A DNA stretch of 64,000 nucleotides from Lumbricus terrestris (GCA_949752735.1 OX457047.1:41172437-41236436); one strand, 5' to 3'. Counted from the stretch's first letter, positions 1 to 12,614 are shown. Program-made: numbers and translations. The notes: generated from the letters alone by a model not told the origin.

Positions 1-37
1 CACGGCTTCTGTTGTCATAAGCCCTCGGCAAATCTGG

Positions 38-135
38 ATCAACCACCTCCACCTACCACTAGTTGCACTCTCTGCCAGTGCCAGTCGAAAGCCTGGATAA
101 AGGATGAGGGCGATACTAATCATCTTTGAAATGTC
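38..135 (+). repeat. 113-bp short interspersed repeat, copy 1 (diverged)
   Basis: This copy carries the family core, close to GCCAGTCCCAAGCCTGGAT, followed by a GGAGGAGGGCG-like stretch and ACTAATCATCTTTG. The same core recurs about ten times in the window in both orientations. Strand is given relative to that core, because the transcribed strand of the family is unknown. No clean target duplication is visible here. Confidence 0.6.
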
Positions 136-1149
136 ATTGTCGCTCAACAGCAAAAGAAATGTATTTCCATCTTCTGACCAAGCGAGCGCAATAAGTCTAT
201 AACGAACACCTTTTAATCGCATGCACATGATGCTATATAAGATGCCGTCCACAAAAAGATTATCATGCAATACAATTCGATGCTTTAAAATTGATGTGGC
301 CGAAGCAATTAATCTAATCTAATTAATAAAAATTAAATAAAATGTCGGTGCTGAAATGTTGTGCTGTGACTATACGCAGTGTTGCCACTCTGGTCTTTTT
401 CAAATCTTAGATCTATCGGTTTTTCGTTCTTGTCCAGGTTTCTAAGCGTTTTTCTCTAGATCTATATAGCTTCATTTCCATGAGGAGGTTTTTTTGCCCT
501 AAAAATGTGCATTTTCCTCAAACATTACTTAAATATTTTTTAGGCAGTTTCACCAAATACGCTCTGAAACTAACTAAAGCCAGTATACGTTGTGATATCA
601 AAATTATGTTCTACTATCATGCATTTATCATGTATAGTCTTGAAATCTGCATGACGTGGACTTGTACGATTCTATGGTAATCTCGATTTATCTACGGAAG
701 ACATTTTGTGATAGGCATGTGTCTCGGAGTGTTTTATTTTTTACGTGTTCATATTTTGTGTAACAGATGTGTTCTTTACCTGCATTTCATTTGAACTTTT
801 GACAAATTCCACAAATTCTCAACGTAGGACAAGTCTTGCTTTTTCAAGCTTTTTTCGACCGGATCAGACTTGAAAATTCAGGGCAGAAACCCTAGCTAAA
901 TTCGAAATAGACACAACCAATCCCTTCACTCAGTATGATAATTTTAGGAAAGTAACGGGTTATACTATGATCCACTGCAAAGTTAGGGTGTTAAGCTGTG
1001 CAGAGAATACTGGACTATGTGGCTCTAAGAAATATTGAGGAGTTGGACACCAGCGCCCGGCGAAACTCTCACCCTGCCTTGCCTATATTGCCGCGAGAGG
1101 ATGTGCGTGCTTAAGATTAAGAGTCTTGTTGCTCTCTGGTGTTCCGAAA
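136..1149. other. AT-rich sequence without recognisable gene
   Basis: About 1 kb of AT-rich sequence. The only open frames are short and resemble no protein family I know. No splice-bounded exon or repeat could be recognised. It probably belongs to an intron or flank of the glutamate receptor gene or to intergenic DNA. Confidence 0.4.
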
Positions 1150-1252
1150 CTCAGCCACTTTGTGCAGGCAGACAGTGCCAGTCCGAAGCGTATAGAAAGG
1201 AGGAGGGCGACGCCAAGCATATTTGTTCTGGCGCAGCACGTTAAACACCCAC
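1150..1252 (+). repeat. 113-bp short interspersed repeat, copy 2 (diverged)
   Basis: It contains CAGTGCCAGTCCGAAGC, then AAAGGAGGAGGGCGACGCC, then a degenerate GCACGTTAAAC that corresponds to the ACGTTAAAC end of intact copies. It matches the intact copies at 24108-24220 and 53470-53582 read in the opposite direction, with more substitutions, so it is an older insertion. Confidence 0.55.
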
Positions 1253-1798
1253 TAATCAATATTGTAGACCACTATATAATTTAGCAAAGACAACGGTCTA
1301 CATTGGATTGAACGACTACTGTCATTAGCTGAGAGTTTTCCATGAATGAGGAAATTGGCTTTAAAACGATCTAATAGGCTGATCAAAACACTAGATGGCA
1401 ACACTTGGCAACACTGGACAACTACGATGGAACGTCATAGCGCTCGTAAATAAGCTTGTGCCTTGCGCTCAGCTATAAGAACAGCGCGCTAAAAATTTCG
1501 ATGTCTCAAATAGTGTGTCAAACGCGTAGGAATACAGAAACAGAAACATGGCGTAAATCTTCGTCGTCGTGAAGCGTCTTTAATTTCAACGCTCAATGAC
1601 TTTTGTCGCCGACACGTAGCTTTCTTTTCTGTGAACATAAGACGCCATGTTTTTATGCAAATTCCTGCGCGTTCGGTCATTTCTCAGGAACTATTTACAG
1701 ACGCGGAGGAACATAGTCGTCGTCGAGACAGATTTGTATTCTGATTGAGGCTTCGGTCATTGTTAAGTAGAATAAGCCGAGTGGAATGTTTTAGCCAT
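1253..1798. other. Unassigned sequence
   Basis: No gene, repeat family or splice-bounded exon recognised. Short open frames on both strands have no family resemblance. Confidence 0.4.
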
Positions 1799-2205
1799 CA
1801 CTCCATCCATCCATCCATCCATCCGTCCGTCCGTCCGTCCGTCCGTCCGTCCGTCCGTCCGTCCGTCCGTCCGTCCGTCCGTCCGTCCGTCCGTCCGTCC
1901 GTCCGTCCGTCCGTCCGTCCGTCCATCCATCCATCTATCCATCAATCCAAAATCCATCCATCCATCAATCCAAAATCCATCCATCCATCCAAAATCCATC
2001 CATCCATCCGTCCATCCATTTATCCATTTATCCATCCATCCATTCATTTATCCATCCATCCATCCATTTATCCATCTATCCATCCATCCAGCCATTTATC
2101 CATTTATCAAATCCATCCATCCATTTATCCATCCATCCATCCATCCATCCACCCAAAGTCCATTTATCCATCCATTCATCCATCCATCCATCCATCCATG
2201 CACGC
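1799..2205. repeat. (ATCC)n/(GTCC)n tetranucleotide array
   Basis: A short ATCC run is followed by an almost pure GTCC block of about 100 bp (roughly 1823-1924). About 280 bp of degenerate ATCC units follow, interrupted by AAAATCC and ATTTATCC variants. The long open frames here, rich in His-Pro-Ser-Ile, come from the tetramer having no stop in several frames and are not genes. Confidence 0.95.
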
Positions 2206-3273
2206 GTATTGTTTAATTTTTATATCCTTTATTTCCAAAAAATCCGATACTTAACTTCTAGCTTTCATATAACTTTCCGTTGCTCACGTCCACTACGTTA
2301 GTCTGGTTCCCTGTTTGACACAGGATTCGTGGTTGTTATGTCGTCGCGAAAGGCAGAGCGTTGGGCTACTTTTCGTCGCGATCGCGAATTGAAATCTTGT
2401 TTTCACGACTTCGCGATATTTGGGCTACTTTTGAATAATCACGCGGTCGCTATAACATTAATGAATTCTCATAATGTTACTAGGTTGCTATTGCTAGCTA
2501 CTGCACTTCTCATGTGCCGTTGCATACTCAATGATAAACGCATGCTTTGCGTAGTACGAACTAGCAATTAGCTAACGCAAAGCATTCTGCCATCTGAATT
2601 TTATGGCTGCGGTTTTAACGCGTTTCTTGGCGAAATCAGTAAAGTATGCGTGTTAATGTGCATAGAAAATCTTCATCAATGATGTCTACATTTAACCGCT
2701 CTAGTCGCTACTTCTTGGATATTCTTCTTGCTTTTGATTTGGCGACCAAGCACTTCCGAAATGTGGCAACTTCGGTTGATTCTTTATTTTTGCAACGCCA
2801 TCCATTTATATATTCTATTCATCCATGCACAATAGGCCTACATCCATCGGTAGCCTATATGTTAAATTTTTTCTAGTTTCTTAAGCTGTACACAGCCCGA
2901 TTGGCACATTGATTTGAGCGCAGGTGCCATGCGAATCCGCACAAGATGGAAGCCGATGATATAATTATGTAGTCAATAATGAGATTGATATATCCATCCT
3001 GTGTATGTAGACGGGGGACAAAAATAGCCTATATGTCACCCAATACAGAATACCGATGTAGCGAATGATCTGGCTTGATCAATTCACTGCAAATTAAAGA
3101 ATGGTTGATGGCATACGATGACTTTGGGTGGAAAACGCGTAATTTACATTAAGTTATGTCTAAACCATTGGCTTAATTACTTGCACATCTTTAAATAATC
3201 ATCTCCAGATGAAATATTTGGTACGCATCAAAAAATCTAAAGTATAGTGAAATATATAATGAATGAAATTTTG
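2206..3273. other. Unassigned sequence
   Basis: About 1 kb with no recognisable gene. It includes GTCGCGA/TCGCGA-rich stretches near 2340-2420 and an AATAGGCCTAC motif near 2830, a sequence that recurs across the window. Open frames are under 81 codons and resemble nothing I know. Confidence 0.4.
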
Positions 3274-3488
3274 TGGGGCGTGGGGGGGTATTGTGGTGGC
3301 GTCGTTGCCTTGAAGCCGGAAGGTTCGAGATTCGAATCCACCTCGCCGCGTAAGGACCTTGGGCAAGTCCTTCACTCACGATTGCTCAGCGCTTCGGCGT
3401 GAAACTCCGATGCAGTGTCGGCTCTGCATTCGGGAGCGCCTCTGAGTAGCGTGCTTTAAGCGGCGCTATAACAAGTGCACATACAAAA
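3274..3488 (+). mobile_element. tRNA-derived SINE (family A), copy 1
   Basis: The head is tRNA-like: a box-A-like TTGTGGTGGCG followed by AAGGTTCGAGATTCGAATCC, which holds a box B (GATTCGAATCC). The body runs through GGGCAAGTCCTTCACTCACG and CTTCGGCGTGAAACTCCG to a tail GGGAGCGCCTCTGAGTAG and GGCGCTATAACAAGTGC. Three other copies share this order. The tail also matches the 3' end of the CR1-like LINE at 27044, which points to that LINE as the source of its retrotransposition machinery. It is not a functional tRNA gene. Confidence 0.85.
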
Positions 3489-4697
3489 TTTAAGCTGTAG
3501 CCTACCTTGCCAAACAGTCCCATTAAAGTTCCATCATCAAAGAAACAAGCCACAAAGTTGTCGTAGACTCATAGAGACATAGACCGATTACTTATAAATG
3601 AAATTCATTGAAAAGTGAGCAGGTTTCGAGTCATACAGGCGCTGTAATAGAACACGTCTTGCCCATTTTGCAGTTGTGTGATTTGAATTATTAGCTCCAC
3701 TTATATACCTTTAAATCAAATTCAACGCCATTATATAAAACCACGATGTCACTCGTTGATTAACTCACAAAAATTATGGATGGACAGAAATTATTGCGCA
3801 AAATTAATGATCAATTACGGGGAAAAGGACCGAGGCCATACTTACTATATACATATATACCGTCAGTATGGCATACATGAGCTAGCAAGAGTTTTATGTG
3901 GTTCAGGTATCTATGTTAAAACGCAATGTGAAATATTATTGACGTGGAACATGCTTGTCCCATATTCAAAAGCCTCCTCTTATATAATCAGTGTCAGTGT
4001 TCACTGAAACAGTACAATCATCCTGAAGTCACTCCGCACTTCTATAACTCTTGCACTGGGCTAATGTTCCTTTCTGCTATTTAAGTAATTTATACAATAT
4101 ACATGTACACGTGCATATCCAGTTGTCGTTTTGAAGCTATATAACTCAAGGAACCTCTCCCGTTGCAGTAAACAAAACTCATGAGCATTTTGCAGTCAGT
4201 GGGAATATTGCACTGCAGCTGTTTCGTCATCAAATCAATGTCATAATGCAATTTCAAAATATTGGCGTTTATAATTATAGGTCCGTATAGGAAAGGCGGA
4301 CGAGTTGAGGCCATACGAGCGGTAGGCTTCAATTATAGAAAAGGAAGTCCATAGATCCATAGAACTTGCAGTTGTTAGATTTAAATCATTGGCTACCCTT
4401 GCATACCTTTAAAACATATTTGACGATTAGTTATAAAACCCAGATGTCACGCCGAGATGAGGTAGATTTACGGAGAGATATAAATTCGAAATGACAACAC
4501 ACAGCAGGAGAGAAAAAATTAATATGCTGTTTCAATCAGCCAGCAGCAAGCTATGCAGACAGACAGACAGGCATACACATGCACATATATATATACACCG
4601 TACGAACGGACTGTTAGAAAGATAGATTGCCATCTATAGACAAACGCGTGATCGAAAGAACAAATATCAGAAAGTCATTCAAACAGAATATATGCTA
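3489..4697. other. Unassigned sequence
   Basis: About 1.2 kb of AT-rich sequence. Two segments, near 3543-3760 and 4345-4450, share a related order of phrases (CATAGA, TTGCAGTTGT, ATACCTTTAAA, ATAAAACC, GATGTCAC), suggesting a diverged dispersed or duplicated repeat. No coding exon recognised. Confidence 0.4.
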
Positions 4698-5250
4698 CAT
4701 CCATCCATCCATCCATCCATCTACCCATCCATCCATCCATCTATCCATCCATCTACCCATCCATCCATCCACCAATCCATCCATTCATCCATCCGTCCAT
4801 CCTTCCATCTACCCATCCCTCTATCCATCTATCATCCATCCATCCACCCATCCATCCATCCACCCATCCATTCATCCATCCATCCATCTACCCATCCATG
4901 TATCCATCCATCCATCAACCCATCCATCCATCTACCCATCCATCCATCTATCCATCCATCCATCCATCCATCCATCTACCCATCCATCCACCCACCCATC
5001 CATTCATCCATCCATCCATCAACCCATCCATCCATCCATCTACCCATCCATCCATCTATCCATCCATCCATCTATCCATCTATCCATACATCTTATATTG
5101 CCCATCCAATCAACTATCCATCCTTTTATCTATCCATTCTTTCTTTCATCCATTCCATCCATTCAACCGTCAGTCCATCCATCCGTCCATTCATCCACTC
5201 ATCCATCCATCCGTCCATTCATCCACTCATCCATTCATCCGACCACACGA
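4698..5250. repeat. (ATCC)n tetranucleotide array
   Basis: About 550 bp of ATCC units with frequent CTACC, CACCC and CTATCC variants, ending in mixed CATTCATCC/GTCC units. All three plus-strand frames are open here, which shows that the His-Pro-Ser-Ile open frames are a composition effect. The hAT-like element at 5263 begins just beyond the edge of this array. Confidence 0.95.
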
Positions 5251-5262
5251 CCAGTTATCCAG

Positions 5263-6988
5263 TAGGGTGCTCCAAAAAAAAAAAGTTGAAAATTCTTAGC
5301 TCCCCGGATATTTTCCCATGCGTCTCATAGAGATGAGTCTAAAAAACCAAACTTTAGGATTCTTTATTAAGGTTAAGCCTTGCCACCAGCACGATGAAGT
5401 TTAACAATAACGGCTATTTTTCGGTTGAAGACACAAATTGCAGGTATGTAAGTATTCATGAAAAAACCAGTGTGTGTTTATGATTTATTGGTCAGAACAT
5501 GACCCTAATATCAAGAGACAAATGTAACTCTCTCCACAAACTGCTACTGCAATTCCACTCCCACTCCCACAGACCTACAGATCTTACATTGTTATACGTG
5601 TACAATATCAAGAGTTTCTTCAGTGCCTAAAATCTCGGAATATGTGTCGATGAGATTCAACCACCTGTAGAGTAGACTATCGTTGATATTCATCCTTTAT
5701 GACTGTATTTACAAGGTCTGTTATTAGTTTCGTCGCTTTTTCCATTCACGAACAAATAGACCTAGAAGTGCTGCCTGCTGGAAATTGGATGTCAACAACT
5801 TTCCACTGTGCTGGTAGTAGCCTATAAGCTGAGCCAGTAACTTTCAATATTAAGTAGGTTGAACAATAAGCACAGACCTTTTGGTAATCAAATGAATCAG
5901 TTTTGAGGATGCATTCAACTGTCGAAATAGCCTACTGAATTTGGGGTTTCCAGTAGTTCTATTTGTCTCACCGTCAGAAGTTGGCAAGCAATTTGTGGGT
6001 TTCCGATTCAGAAACCAAGTTTAAGATCAGTGTGAATGGCACTATTTCTTCTGCAAGATATCATAAATGTCTAAGGACTGCAGCATCTGCTGCAGCATCT
6101 GAATCAGTCGTGTTGAGATCAGTCCAGAACTGCAGACCATCTAAATTCTAAAGGTGCATCTTGCAGCAGACACCGCTAAGAGTCAAGCCTTGACAAAAAA
6201 CAAGGCATTGAACGTGCAAACACGATTCTATAAAATTTATCATCGCTGAGATCCATAATCTTGGCCTTGATGTTCTTCTTTCGTTGTTCGGCAACCCAAA
6301 TTAATTTAATTGCTTTTCACTGCGTTTCATTGCTTCTGGAATCGTTCTGGTAACATGAACATTTGGATCGTTTTCAGATGAGCGAACAAACGCAAAACAT
6401 CTCCATTTATAGAAATTCCGTTGTCTGTCAATGGGATAATTGCCCCCCCCCCCCCCAACAAGCCATATAGCTTGCCATCGCTTCTCAAAAATAGTTTATC
6501 CATGTTCACTAAACAATATATTACACACCCAGTCAGTGTGAGTATTTCATGGATTGGGATTCAACCCCATAGTCGTTCTTAAGAGCCACAGTAAGGTTTT
6601 CATTGCACGAGGCAACTACACATAAATCAACATCTGACTCCATGCAGTTATTTTTCTAAAATTCTCATACTGCACCCAGTGCATCTAAGATTTATCATAA
6701 TAAATATCGTCAGCAACATACAAAAGCTTGTAAAAGATGTTAATCATCTTGAAATAATTAAGTTTTCCCACCAATTCCCATCAAGGTTTGAAAATTACCG
6801 ATTTTAAAGAAAATCCCTATGTATTTTCATATATAGTAAAGTTTTTATGCCGGTGGCAAAGCTTAACCTTTTTCAATTGGTCTGAAAATTGGTACAGTTG
6901 ATAAAAATGATAAATGGAATGGGAAAATTGCCAGGGAGCAGTAGTTTGAGAAACTTTTTGAAAATGCATTATAATCTGGAGCACCCTA
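5263..6988. mobile_element. Non-autonomous hAT-like DNA transposon (1.7 kb)
   Basis: The left end reads TAGGGTGCTCCA and the right end is its reverse complement TGGAGCACCCTA, giving a 12-bp terminal inverted repeat. Both sides are flanked by TTATCCAG (5255-5262 and 6989-6996), an 8-bp target duplication. Eight-base duplications are typical of hAT and P-type transposases. No frame inside exceeds about 62 codons and none looks like a transposase, so the copy is either a deletion derivative or too decayed to read. The superfamily is inferred from duplication length and TIR style only. Confidence 0.75.
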
Positions 6989-6996
6989 TTATCCAG

Positions 6997-7500
6997 TCAC
7001 CCAGTAAGAACGATCACTAAATTTCATATAATTTATACTCTTCAAGTAATAATTATGTATATCATATGATATATAATACTGTGACCCAATCTGATATTTG
7101 AAAAAAAATTACATGGTAAGTTGGACAACTCTAATATATATATGTATAATTATATATTACATAATTATATATATATATATATATATTTTGACCTTTACAA
7201 CTGACCGCAGAAATTCATGTTGCAGAAAGGATTGGTCTATGGCAATGGTTGTGAACGAAAGAAAACATCTGGCGAATAAGGGAAGAAGAGAGATTTATCA
7301 ACTCCGTGGATGACACATTGAAATGTGCTGCTGCCTCCTTAGATACTTGAAGTCATCAATCTGCTATAAAGGAGAAAGCAAATTTCCTATTTTGGGGAAT
7401 CCGATTTATATGGACCCATCCCATTAGCCATGCACTCTGTATGAACCGAATAGGCATTATAAAGGTAATCATCATAAGCTTACAGAACACAAATCATGTA
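6997..7500. other. Unassigned AT-rich sequence
   Basis: It contains short (TA)n runs near 7130-7190. No gene recognised. Confidence 0.4.
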
Positions 7501-7900
7501 TCATGCATGTCGGTATTCATTTATGTATGCATTTCTGTATACATACATCATGTATATACAGTTATACACGTATTTATGTATGCACATAATTATGATTCCA
7601 TGCATGTGCGCATGTATGCATGCATATATGCAGATCAGCGCATTTATGTATATATTTATGCATGCCAAGTAAGTAAGTATGTATGCATGCATGTATGTAT
7701 GTATGTATTCGTAAATGAGTCCATGCATGTATCCAGGCACATGTGTATTCATGCTCACATGTCTGTACAGTATTTACGCATTTAAGGATGAATGCAGGCA
7801 TGCATATACATAACCGTGCATGTATGCATGCAAATATATATGCATACATGTACTGCATGTATTTATTCATGTCTACATGTATGCATGTACATTGCACAAT
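7501..7900. repeat. Degenerate ATGC/ATGT-rich low-complexity tract
   Basis: Repeated CATG, TATG and GCATGCATG units over about 400 bp, both strands open for about 100 codons by composition. The encoded Tyr/Met/His/Ile-rich peptides are not real proteins. Confidence 0.8.
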
Positions 7901-8323
7901 GTACGTGTAAACGTTCGTGTGCTGTTAGACTTTATAAGCTGTTCTAAGTCTTCGTGTCTATGGATTTAAAAGCCCGTGACTTCGACTGGCACAGTTGACC
8001 AGTGGAGCGTGTAACCGACTTTTGCCTGAGCGCAGTCTGCCTCCTCTGTTGCTGCTGTTGCTGCTGCTGATGCTGCTGATGCTGTGCGTTCAGATAGTTC
8101 ATCTTCATCTTCGTCGTCGTCGTCAGAAGATTATCGATCACTTGATGTCGATGATTCCAACGATCGATTTTCGCAACAGACCAATCTCAGCAGCTGAAGA
8201 GGATGATGAAGAGGATGAGAAAGCATCTTTCTCATCATCATGGGCGATCTTCGTCAAACGATGTTGAGGGGAAAAGTGATTTGCGAGTCCGCTCACATGT
8301 TAAACTGCGGAGTTCTACTCTCT
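7901..8323. other. Unassigned sequence with GCT- and GAT-rich runs
   Basis: A GCTGCTGTTGCT run near 8050 and TCGTCGTCGTC and GATGATGAAGAGG runs near 8115-8235. A coding exon rich in Asp/Glu or Gln cannot be excluded, but no clear splice sites or family similarity were seen. Confidence 0.35.
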
Positions 8324-8450
8324 GTTTGTCGCCGTATCTGTCTCTGTATCTATCTTTGTATGTGTCTGTTTCTCTGTATATGTAGCTCCCTCTGTCCCTC
8401 TGTCTCTCTCTCTCCCTCTGTCCCTCTGTCTCTCTCTCTCCCTATGTCCC

Positions 8451-8483
<33 letters not shown>

Positions 8484-8505
8484 ATGTCTCTCTGTCTATG
8501 CGTCA

Positions 8506-8582
<77 letters not shown>

Positions 8583-8695
8583 CATCTACCTCACTTTATA
8601 TCCGTCTCTGTCTGTTTCTTTCTCTGTCTGTCTCCCTGCTTCTCTGTCTGTATGTATGTCTGTCTATCTCCCCTTGTGCCTGGATCGTTTTGACC
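8324..8695. repeat. Pyrimidine-rich (TC)n/(TGTC)n tract
   Basis: TCTGTCTCTCTC and CTGTCTGT units surround a nearly pure (TC)n run at about 8504-8575. Leu/Ser/Val-rich open frames here are composition artefacts. Confidence 0.95.
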
Positions 8696-8727
8696 TCTCT
8701 TACTCTGTCCTCTTTCTTCCTCCCACT

Positions 8728-9125
8728 ATTTTGTGTTATATTGTATTGTACTAAAGCATTTATAAAGCGCCTCTAAAAATCAAGGACGCTTCCAGTGTAC
8801 AAGGCCACAAGTCTAGAGAAAAGAAGAGGTTGTGAGAAAAGCAGATATGGTTGAGGTGTCAAATAGATGGAGACAAGGTATTTCAAAGAGAGGGAGTAAT
8901 CGATGTAGAGGACAGGGGTTGAGCCACTATATCTGTTGAAGAATGAATAAGCTGAAAATAAGCTGAAAGTTGAATCTGTTGGACGATACGATGAGGCTGA
9001 AAGAGGCAGAAGTTGTACATCGGCTATAGATGCATCGGATGACAGGATGATAATTTTGAATTTAAGACGCACAGAAAGAGGAAGCCAGTGCAGCTGCTCA
9101 TACGAACGTAATGACTCATATTTAT
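8728..9125 (-). mobile_element. Decayed LINE 3' fragment (L2/CR1-like)
   Basis: Minus-strand translation shows LHWLPLSVRLKFKI, which resembles the C-terminal motif (LHWLP...R..FKI) after the reverse transcriptase in CR1/L2-type ORF2 proteins. About 105 further residues without clear similarity run to a stop next to a GGCGCTTTATAAATGC tail ending in a TACAATACAATA run. It lacks the RT core and is heavily 5'-truncated and decayed. The tail differs from the CR1-like LINE at 27044, so it is another family. Confidence 0.6.
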
Positions 9126-9323
9126 TATTACAATTATTGCAACGTATTTCACTCGGAAGATCTAATTGAGCATTTCCTTGCACTGGTGAAACAAATGGAA
9201 CTCACAACAATTAATCCTTCAGACATTTATATTTGATCGTTCAACGTCATTTAAAAGGTGTGTCTTTTCGAAAAGAAACCACTGCCGTAGCCATATCTAC
9301 CCATAACGATCATCATCATCGTT
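9126..9323. other. Unassigned sequence
   Basis: Short stretch between the LINE fragment and the trinucleotide array. Nothing recognised. Confidence 0.4.
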
Positions 9324-9362
9324 GCCGTCGTCGTCGTCGTCGTCGTCGTCGTCCTCATCATC

Positions 9363-9442
<80 letters not shown>

Positions 9443-9470
9443 TATCAATATTATTATCATTATCGTTGCT
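9324..9470. repeat. (GTC)n-(ATC)n trinucleotide array
   Basis: A (GTC)n run passes directly into about 35 ATC units. Open frames are poly-His, poly-Ser, poly-Asp or poly-Met and are artefacts. Confidence 0.95.
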
Positions 9471-9596
9471 AATTATCACTGTCATAATCATCATTATTAT
9501 TCAATCAATCAATTCATCTATTCATCAATCTGTAAACCTTTCTTTCTATCTGTCTGCCAAACTGTCTTTCTGTCCGTCCGTCAGTTTGCTTGCCTC

Positions 9597-9900
<304 letters not shown>

Positions 9901-10310
9901 GCCCATCTATCCACCACCTATGCACGACGAGATGATGTTGATGATGATTATGATGATGATAACGATGATGAAGGTGATGATGACGTATGCGAAGCGGGTG
10001 ATTATGCCAACGACGACGTCATTAATAACGATGAGATAGCAAACTTAACCAAGCCCCCTCTCTCTGTCTCTCCGTGCATATATATATATAATATATATAT
10101 ATATATTCGTATATATATCATATAGATATGTATGTGGACCATCCTCCCATAACCGCCGTCATATTTGGGTCATTCTGGCTGATAACGGCATCGATCGCCT
10201 CAGGAATGCAAACAGAGGACCAGATAATTTATTGTCTAAGATAGTCCGTCTATATATATGTGCCTAAACAAAAAGCCGATAACACACGTCGTAAAGATGA
10301 CAACAGAGTA
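9901..10310. other. Low-complexity and unassigned sequence
   Basis: GATGAT-rich sequence near 9928-9985, then (TA)n runs near 10078-10125. Nothing coding recognised. Confidence 0.45.
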
Positions 10311-10317
10311 CCATGGA

Positions 10318-10680
10318 ACAGAGAGAGACAGACAGACAGACATACAGGCAGACAGAGACAGAAACAGAGACAGAGGCGGAGACAGCGACAGCGAGAGAGA
10401 TAGACAGACAGAAAACTAGAGTCAGACACAGAGTCAGAGTCAGAGACGGAGTCAGAGAGACAAACAGATGAGCAGACAGACAAACAGACAGAGTCGAAGA
10501 AAGACACAGAGAGACATAGACAGAAAGACAGAGAAACAGGAGCAGAGACAGACGGAGACAGAGAAATAGAAAGAGATAGAGACAGAGTAACAGAGTGACA
10601 GAGAGACTGAAAGACAGAGACAGAGAAATAGAAAGAGATAGAGTGACAGAGAGAGACAGAAAGACAGACACAGAGAGACG
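10318..10680. repeat. Purine-rich GACA/GAGACAGA tract
   Basis: About 360 bp of degenerate CAGA/GACAGAGA repeats, almost free of C/T runs on the plus strand. It yields long Ser/Leu/Val/Cys frames on the minus strand that are not genes. Confidence 0.9.
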
Positions 10681-11586
10681 CCATGCAGAACCGCTGGCTT
10701 ACATCCGAAATGCCTGGATGTTTATGTTTGGAAATGTAATACGATGTGGATTGTGGAATCTGGATCTGTTCACAAAATGATTGGCTGTCATTTGAATCTA
10801 GTTTGCTTCATCGTCTCTTCGTCGCGAATGTGAGTTTAAACGATGAAAAATCCAATGATACGCAATCATACAGATACTTCTTTGTTGTATCGAGAGGAAA
10901 TTTCACTCCCTGAGGCTGAAATGAAATTGATAATCATATTGATGCAACAAATATGATGTTGCTCTTATAGTAGATTTCTATTTTCTACTACTCTAATAAT
11001 ATTGAGCCTATCTCAATTGAAACAGTGGAGGTCCACGGATAAAAATGGAAACGTATCACTCCATAGATCATGAGTCGCATTGTTGTCTTACTCTCTCGTT
11101 CGCGAACACGACTTTGAACAAAAAACGATTCATAATCGTAAACCAAGCGCCATTGCCACCTGAGACAAGAGCCATAATTATAATACGACTACGTACACTG
11201 TATACACCACACACATGCATACATAATTATACAGTATCTATACTCCTATGTAATTTAATGAACTTCAGCATTTAATATCTATACACACTTTAGCATACAA
11301 TGAATATACATAATATAGTCTATTTGTGCTTATGCAGGTATATTTCGTGCGGTATTATAGTCAACTTGAACAGGCGCTACACAAATTTCCGTAATGAATG
11401 AGCGTTTTGCAAGAAAATCCTGACTACATGACGCGGTTGGTCATTGTGAAAAATACTCATTGGCAACCACGGAATGGGGAGGTCAGTGTGAGGTAATTTG
11501 GTCAAGAAAAGTAAGGCAAGGTCAGAGGTCAAGTGAACATCATATTATGAATTGAAGCAAAATCGTGCACATGCAGTCTCCACCTT
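10681..11586. other. Unassigned sequence
   Basis: About 900 bp of AT-rich sequence. Open frames under 77 codons without family resemblance. No clear exon. Confidence 0.4.
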
Positions 11587-11665
11587 CGACTCAGCCACTG
11601 TTCTAACAGTGCCAGTCCCAAGCCTGGATAAAGGAGGAGGGCGACACTAATCATCTTTGCTATAT

Positions 11666-11698
<33 letters not shown>

Positions 11699-11718
11699 GA
11701 CGGTGTCGTTAAACGGCA
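11587..11718 (+). repeat. 113-bp short interspersed repeat, copy 3, split by a (TA)n tract
   Basis: It begins CGACTCAGCCACTG and contains the core GCCAGTCCCAAGCCTGGAT and AAAGGAGGAGGGCGACAC, then CTAATCATCTTTG. A (TA)n run of about 40 bp (11661-11698) follows, and beyond it GACGGTGTCGTTAAACGGCAA, which is the expected end of the family. The microsatellite has therefore expanded inside the copy. Confidence 0.65.
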
Positions 11719-11739
11719 ACAAGCATGTATGTCTCTTCT

Positions 11740-12165
11740 TCCAGTTTTCCTTCTTCACCCGTCTTCCCTTACCTTTTCCGTTTCCACGTCTTCCCACGAC
11801 CGCTGTCAATGTCATACCTCTCCGCTCCATCTCTTCCTTGCCAATCCTTGGTCTTCCATCCGTTTCATTCTTCTCCGTTTATTCTCCGCCACATTTTGTA
11901 TTCATCCACAGCTTTCCTCTTCCACATTCTTGTGCTCAATGCCTTCCTTAGCTTCCTCTCCTCCTCTTCTTTTCCTCCTGCTTCCTTTTCCCTTTTCCAT
12001 GTCCCCTTCCTCCTCCTTCTTCTGTTCTCCTCTCCTTGCTCTTGCTCTTCCTTCGTATTTTCCTTGTCAATCTTCACCATATTCTAAGCTCCTCGTCACC
12101 CATGTCTTCTCCTTCTCCGCGTCTTTCTTCTGCTCCTCCTCCTTTTTCTCACCCACCTTCTCGGT
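11740..12165. repeat. Pyrimidine-rich degenerate tract
   Basis: About 425 bp rich in CTTCC/TCCTC with no regular unit. All plus frames stay open for 80-160 codons, rich in Ser/Pro/Phe/Leu, which is expected of polypyrimidine sequence and not evidence of a gene. Confidence 0.75.
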
Positions 12166-12600
12166 TAAACCCAGAATATACACCGTGTCGTTTTGCCGTT
12201 ATATCCACTCGCCTTAACGAAAGACCCGTTTTAACAGAAGAGGAAGAACTGAGAGGGGAAGGGCTTTGCCGTGGGAAGGAGAAGGAGAATTTTCCCGAAC
12301 ACGGTCCACACTCGCCCCCTCTTCCCTAACACTACCCTCCCTTCATTCCTCCTGTCCGCTTATTCGTCGGCTGAATAATGAAAGCTGTGCAGGAATTCTT
12401 GTCTCATGACTCAGCCGTTGTCAACTCGGACGCTGTCGGCTGAGCCGCTGTCAGCACAGCCGCTGCTGTCAACTCAACGGCTGTCAGGCCAGCCGTCGTG
12501 GATAATGCAGAGGAGGAAGCAATGGAAAATCAGAGGCCATAGTAGAGTCTCCGATGAATTGATTAGATGCTAGGAATGAGATCTTTGCATCTGTATACAT
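12166..12600. other. Unassigned sequence
   Basis: It contains a cluster of short similar phrases around CAGCCG(C/T)TGTCA near 12410-12495, a small degenerate tandem repeat. No gene recognised. Confidence 0.45.
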
Positions 12601-12614
12601 GTATATCAACGCAT

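Noticed and set aside
4627..5330. Several overlapping frames of about 130-212 codons, rich in His-Pro-Ser-Ile
   Set aside because: All frames of an ATCC array are open by composition; there is no start context, domain or splice signal.
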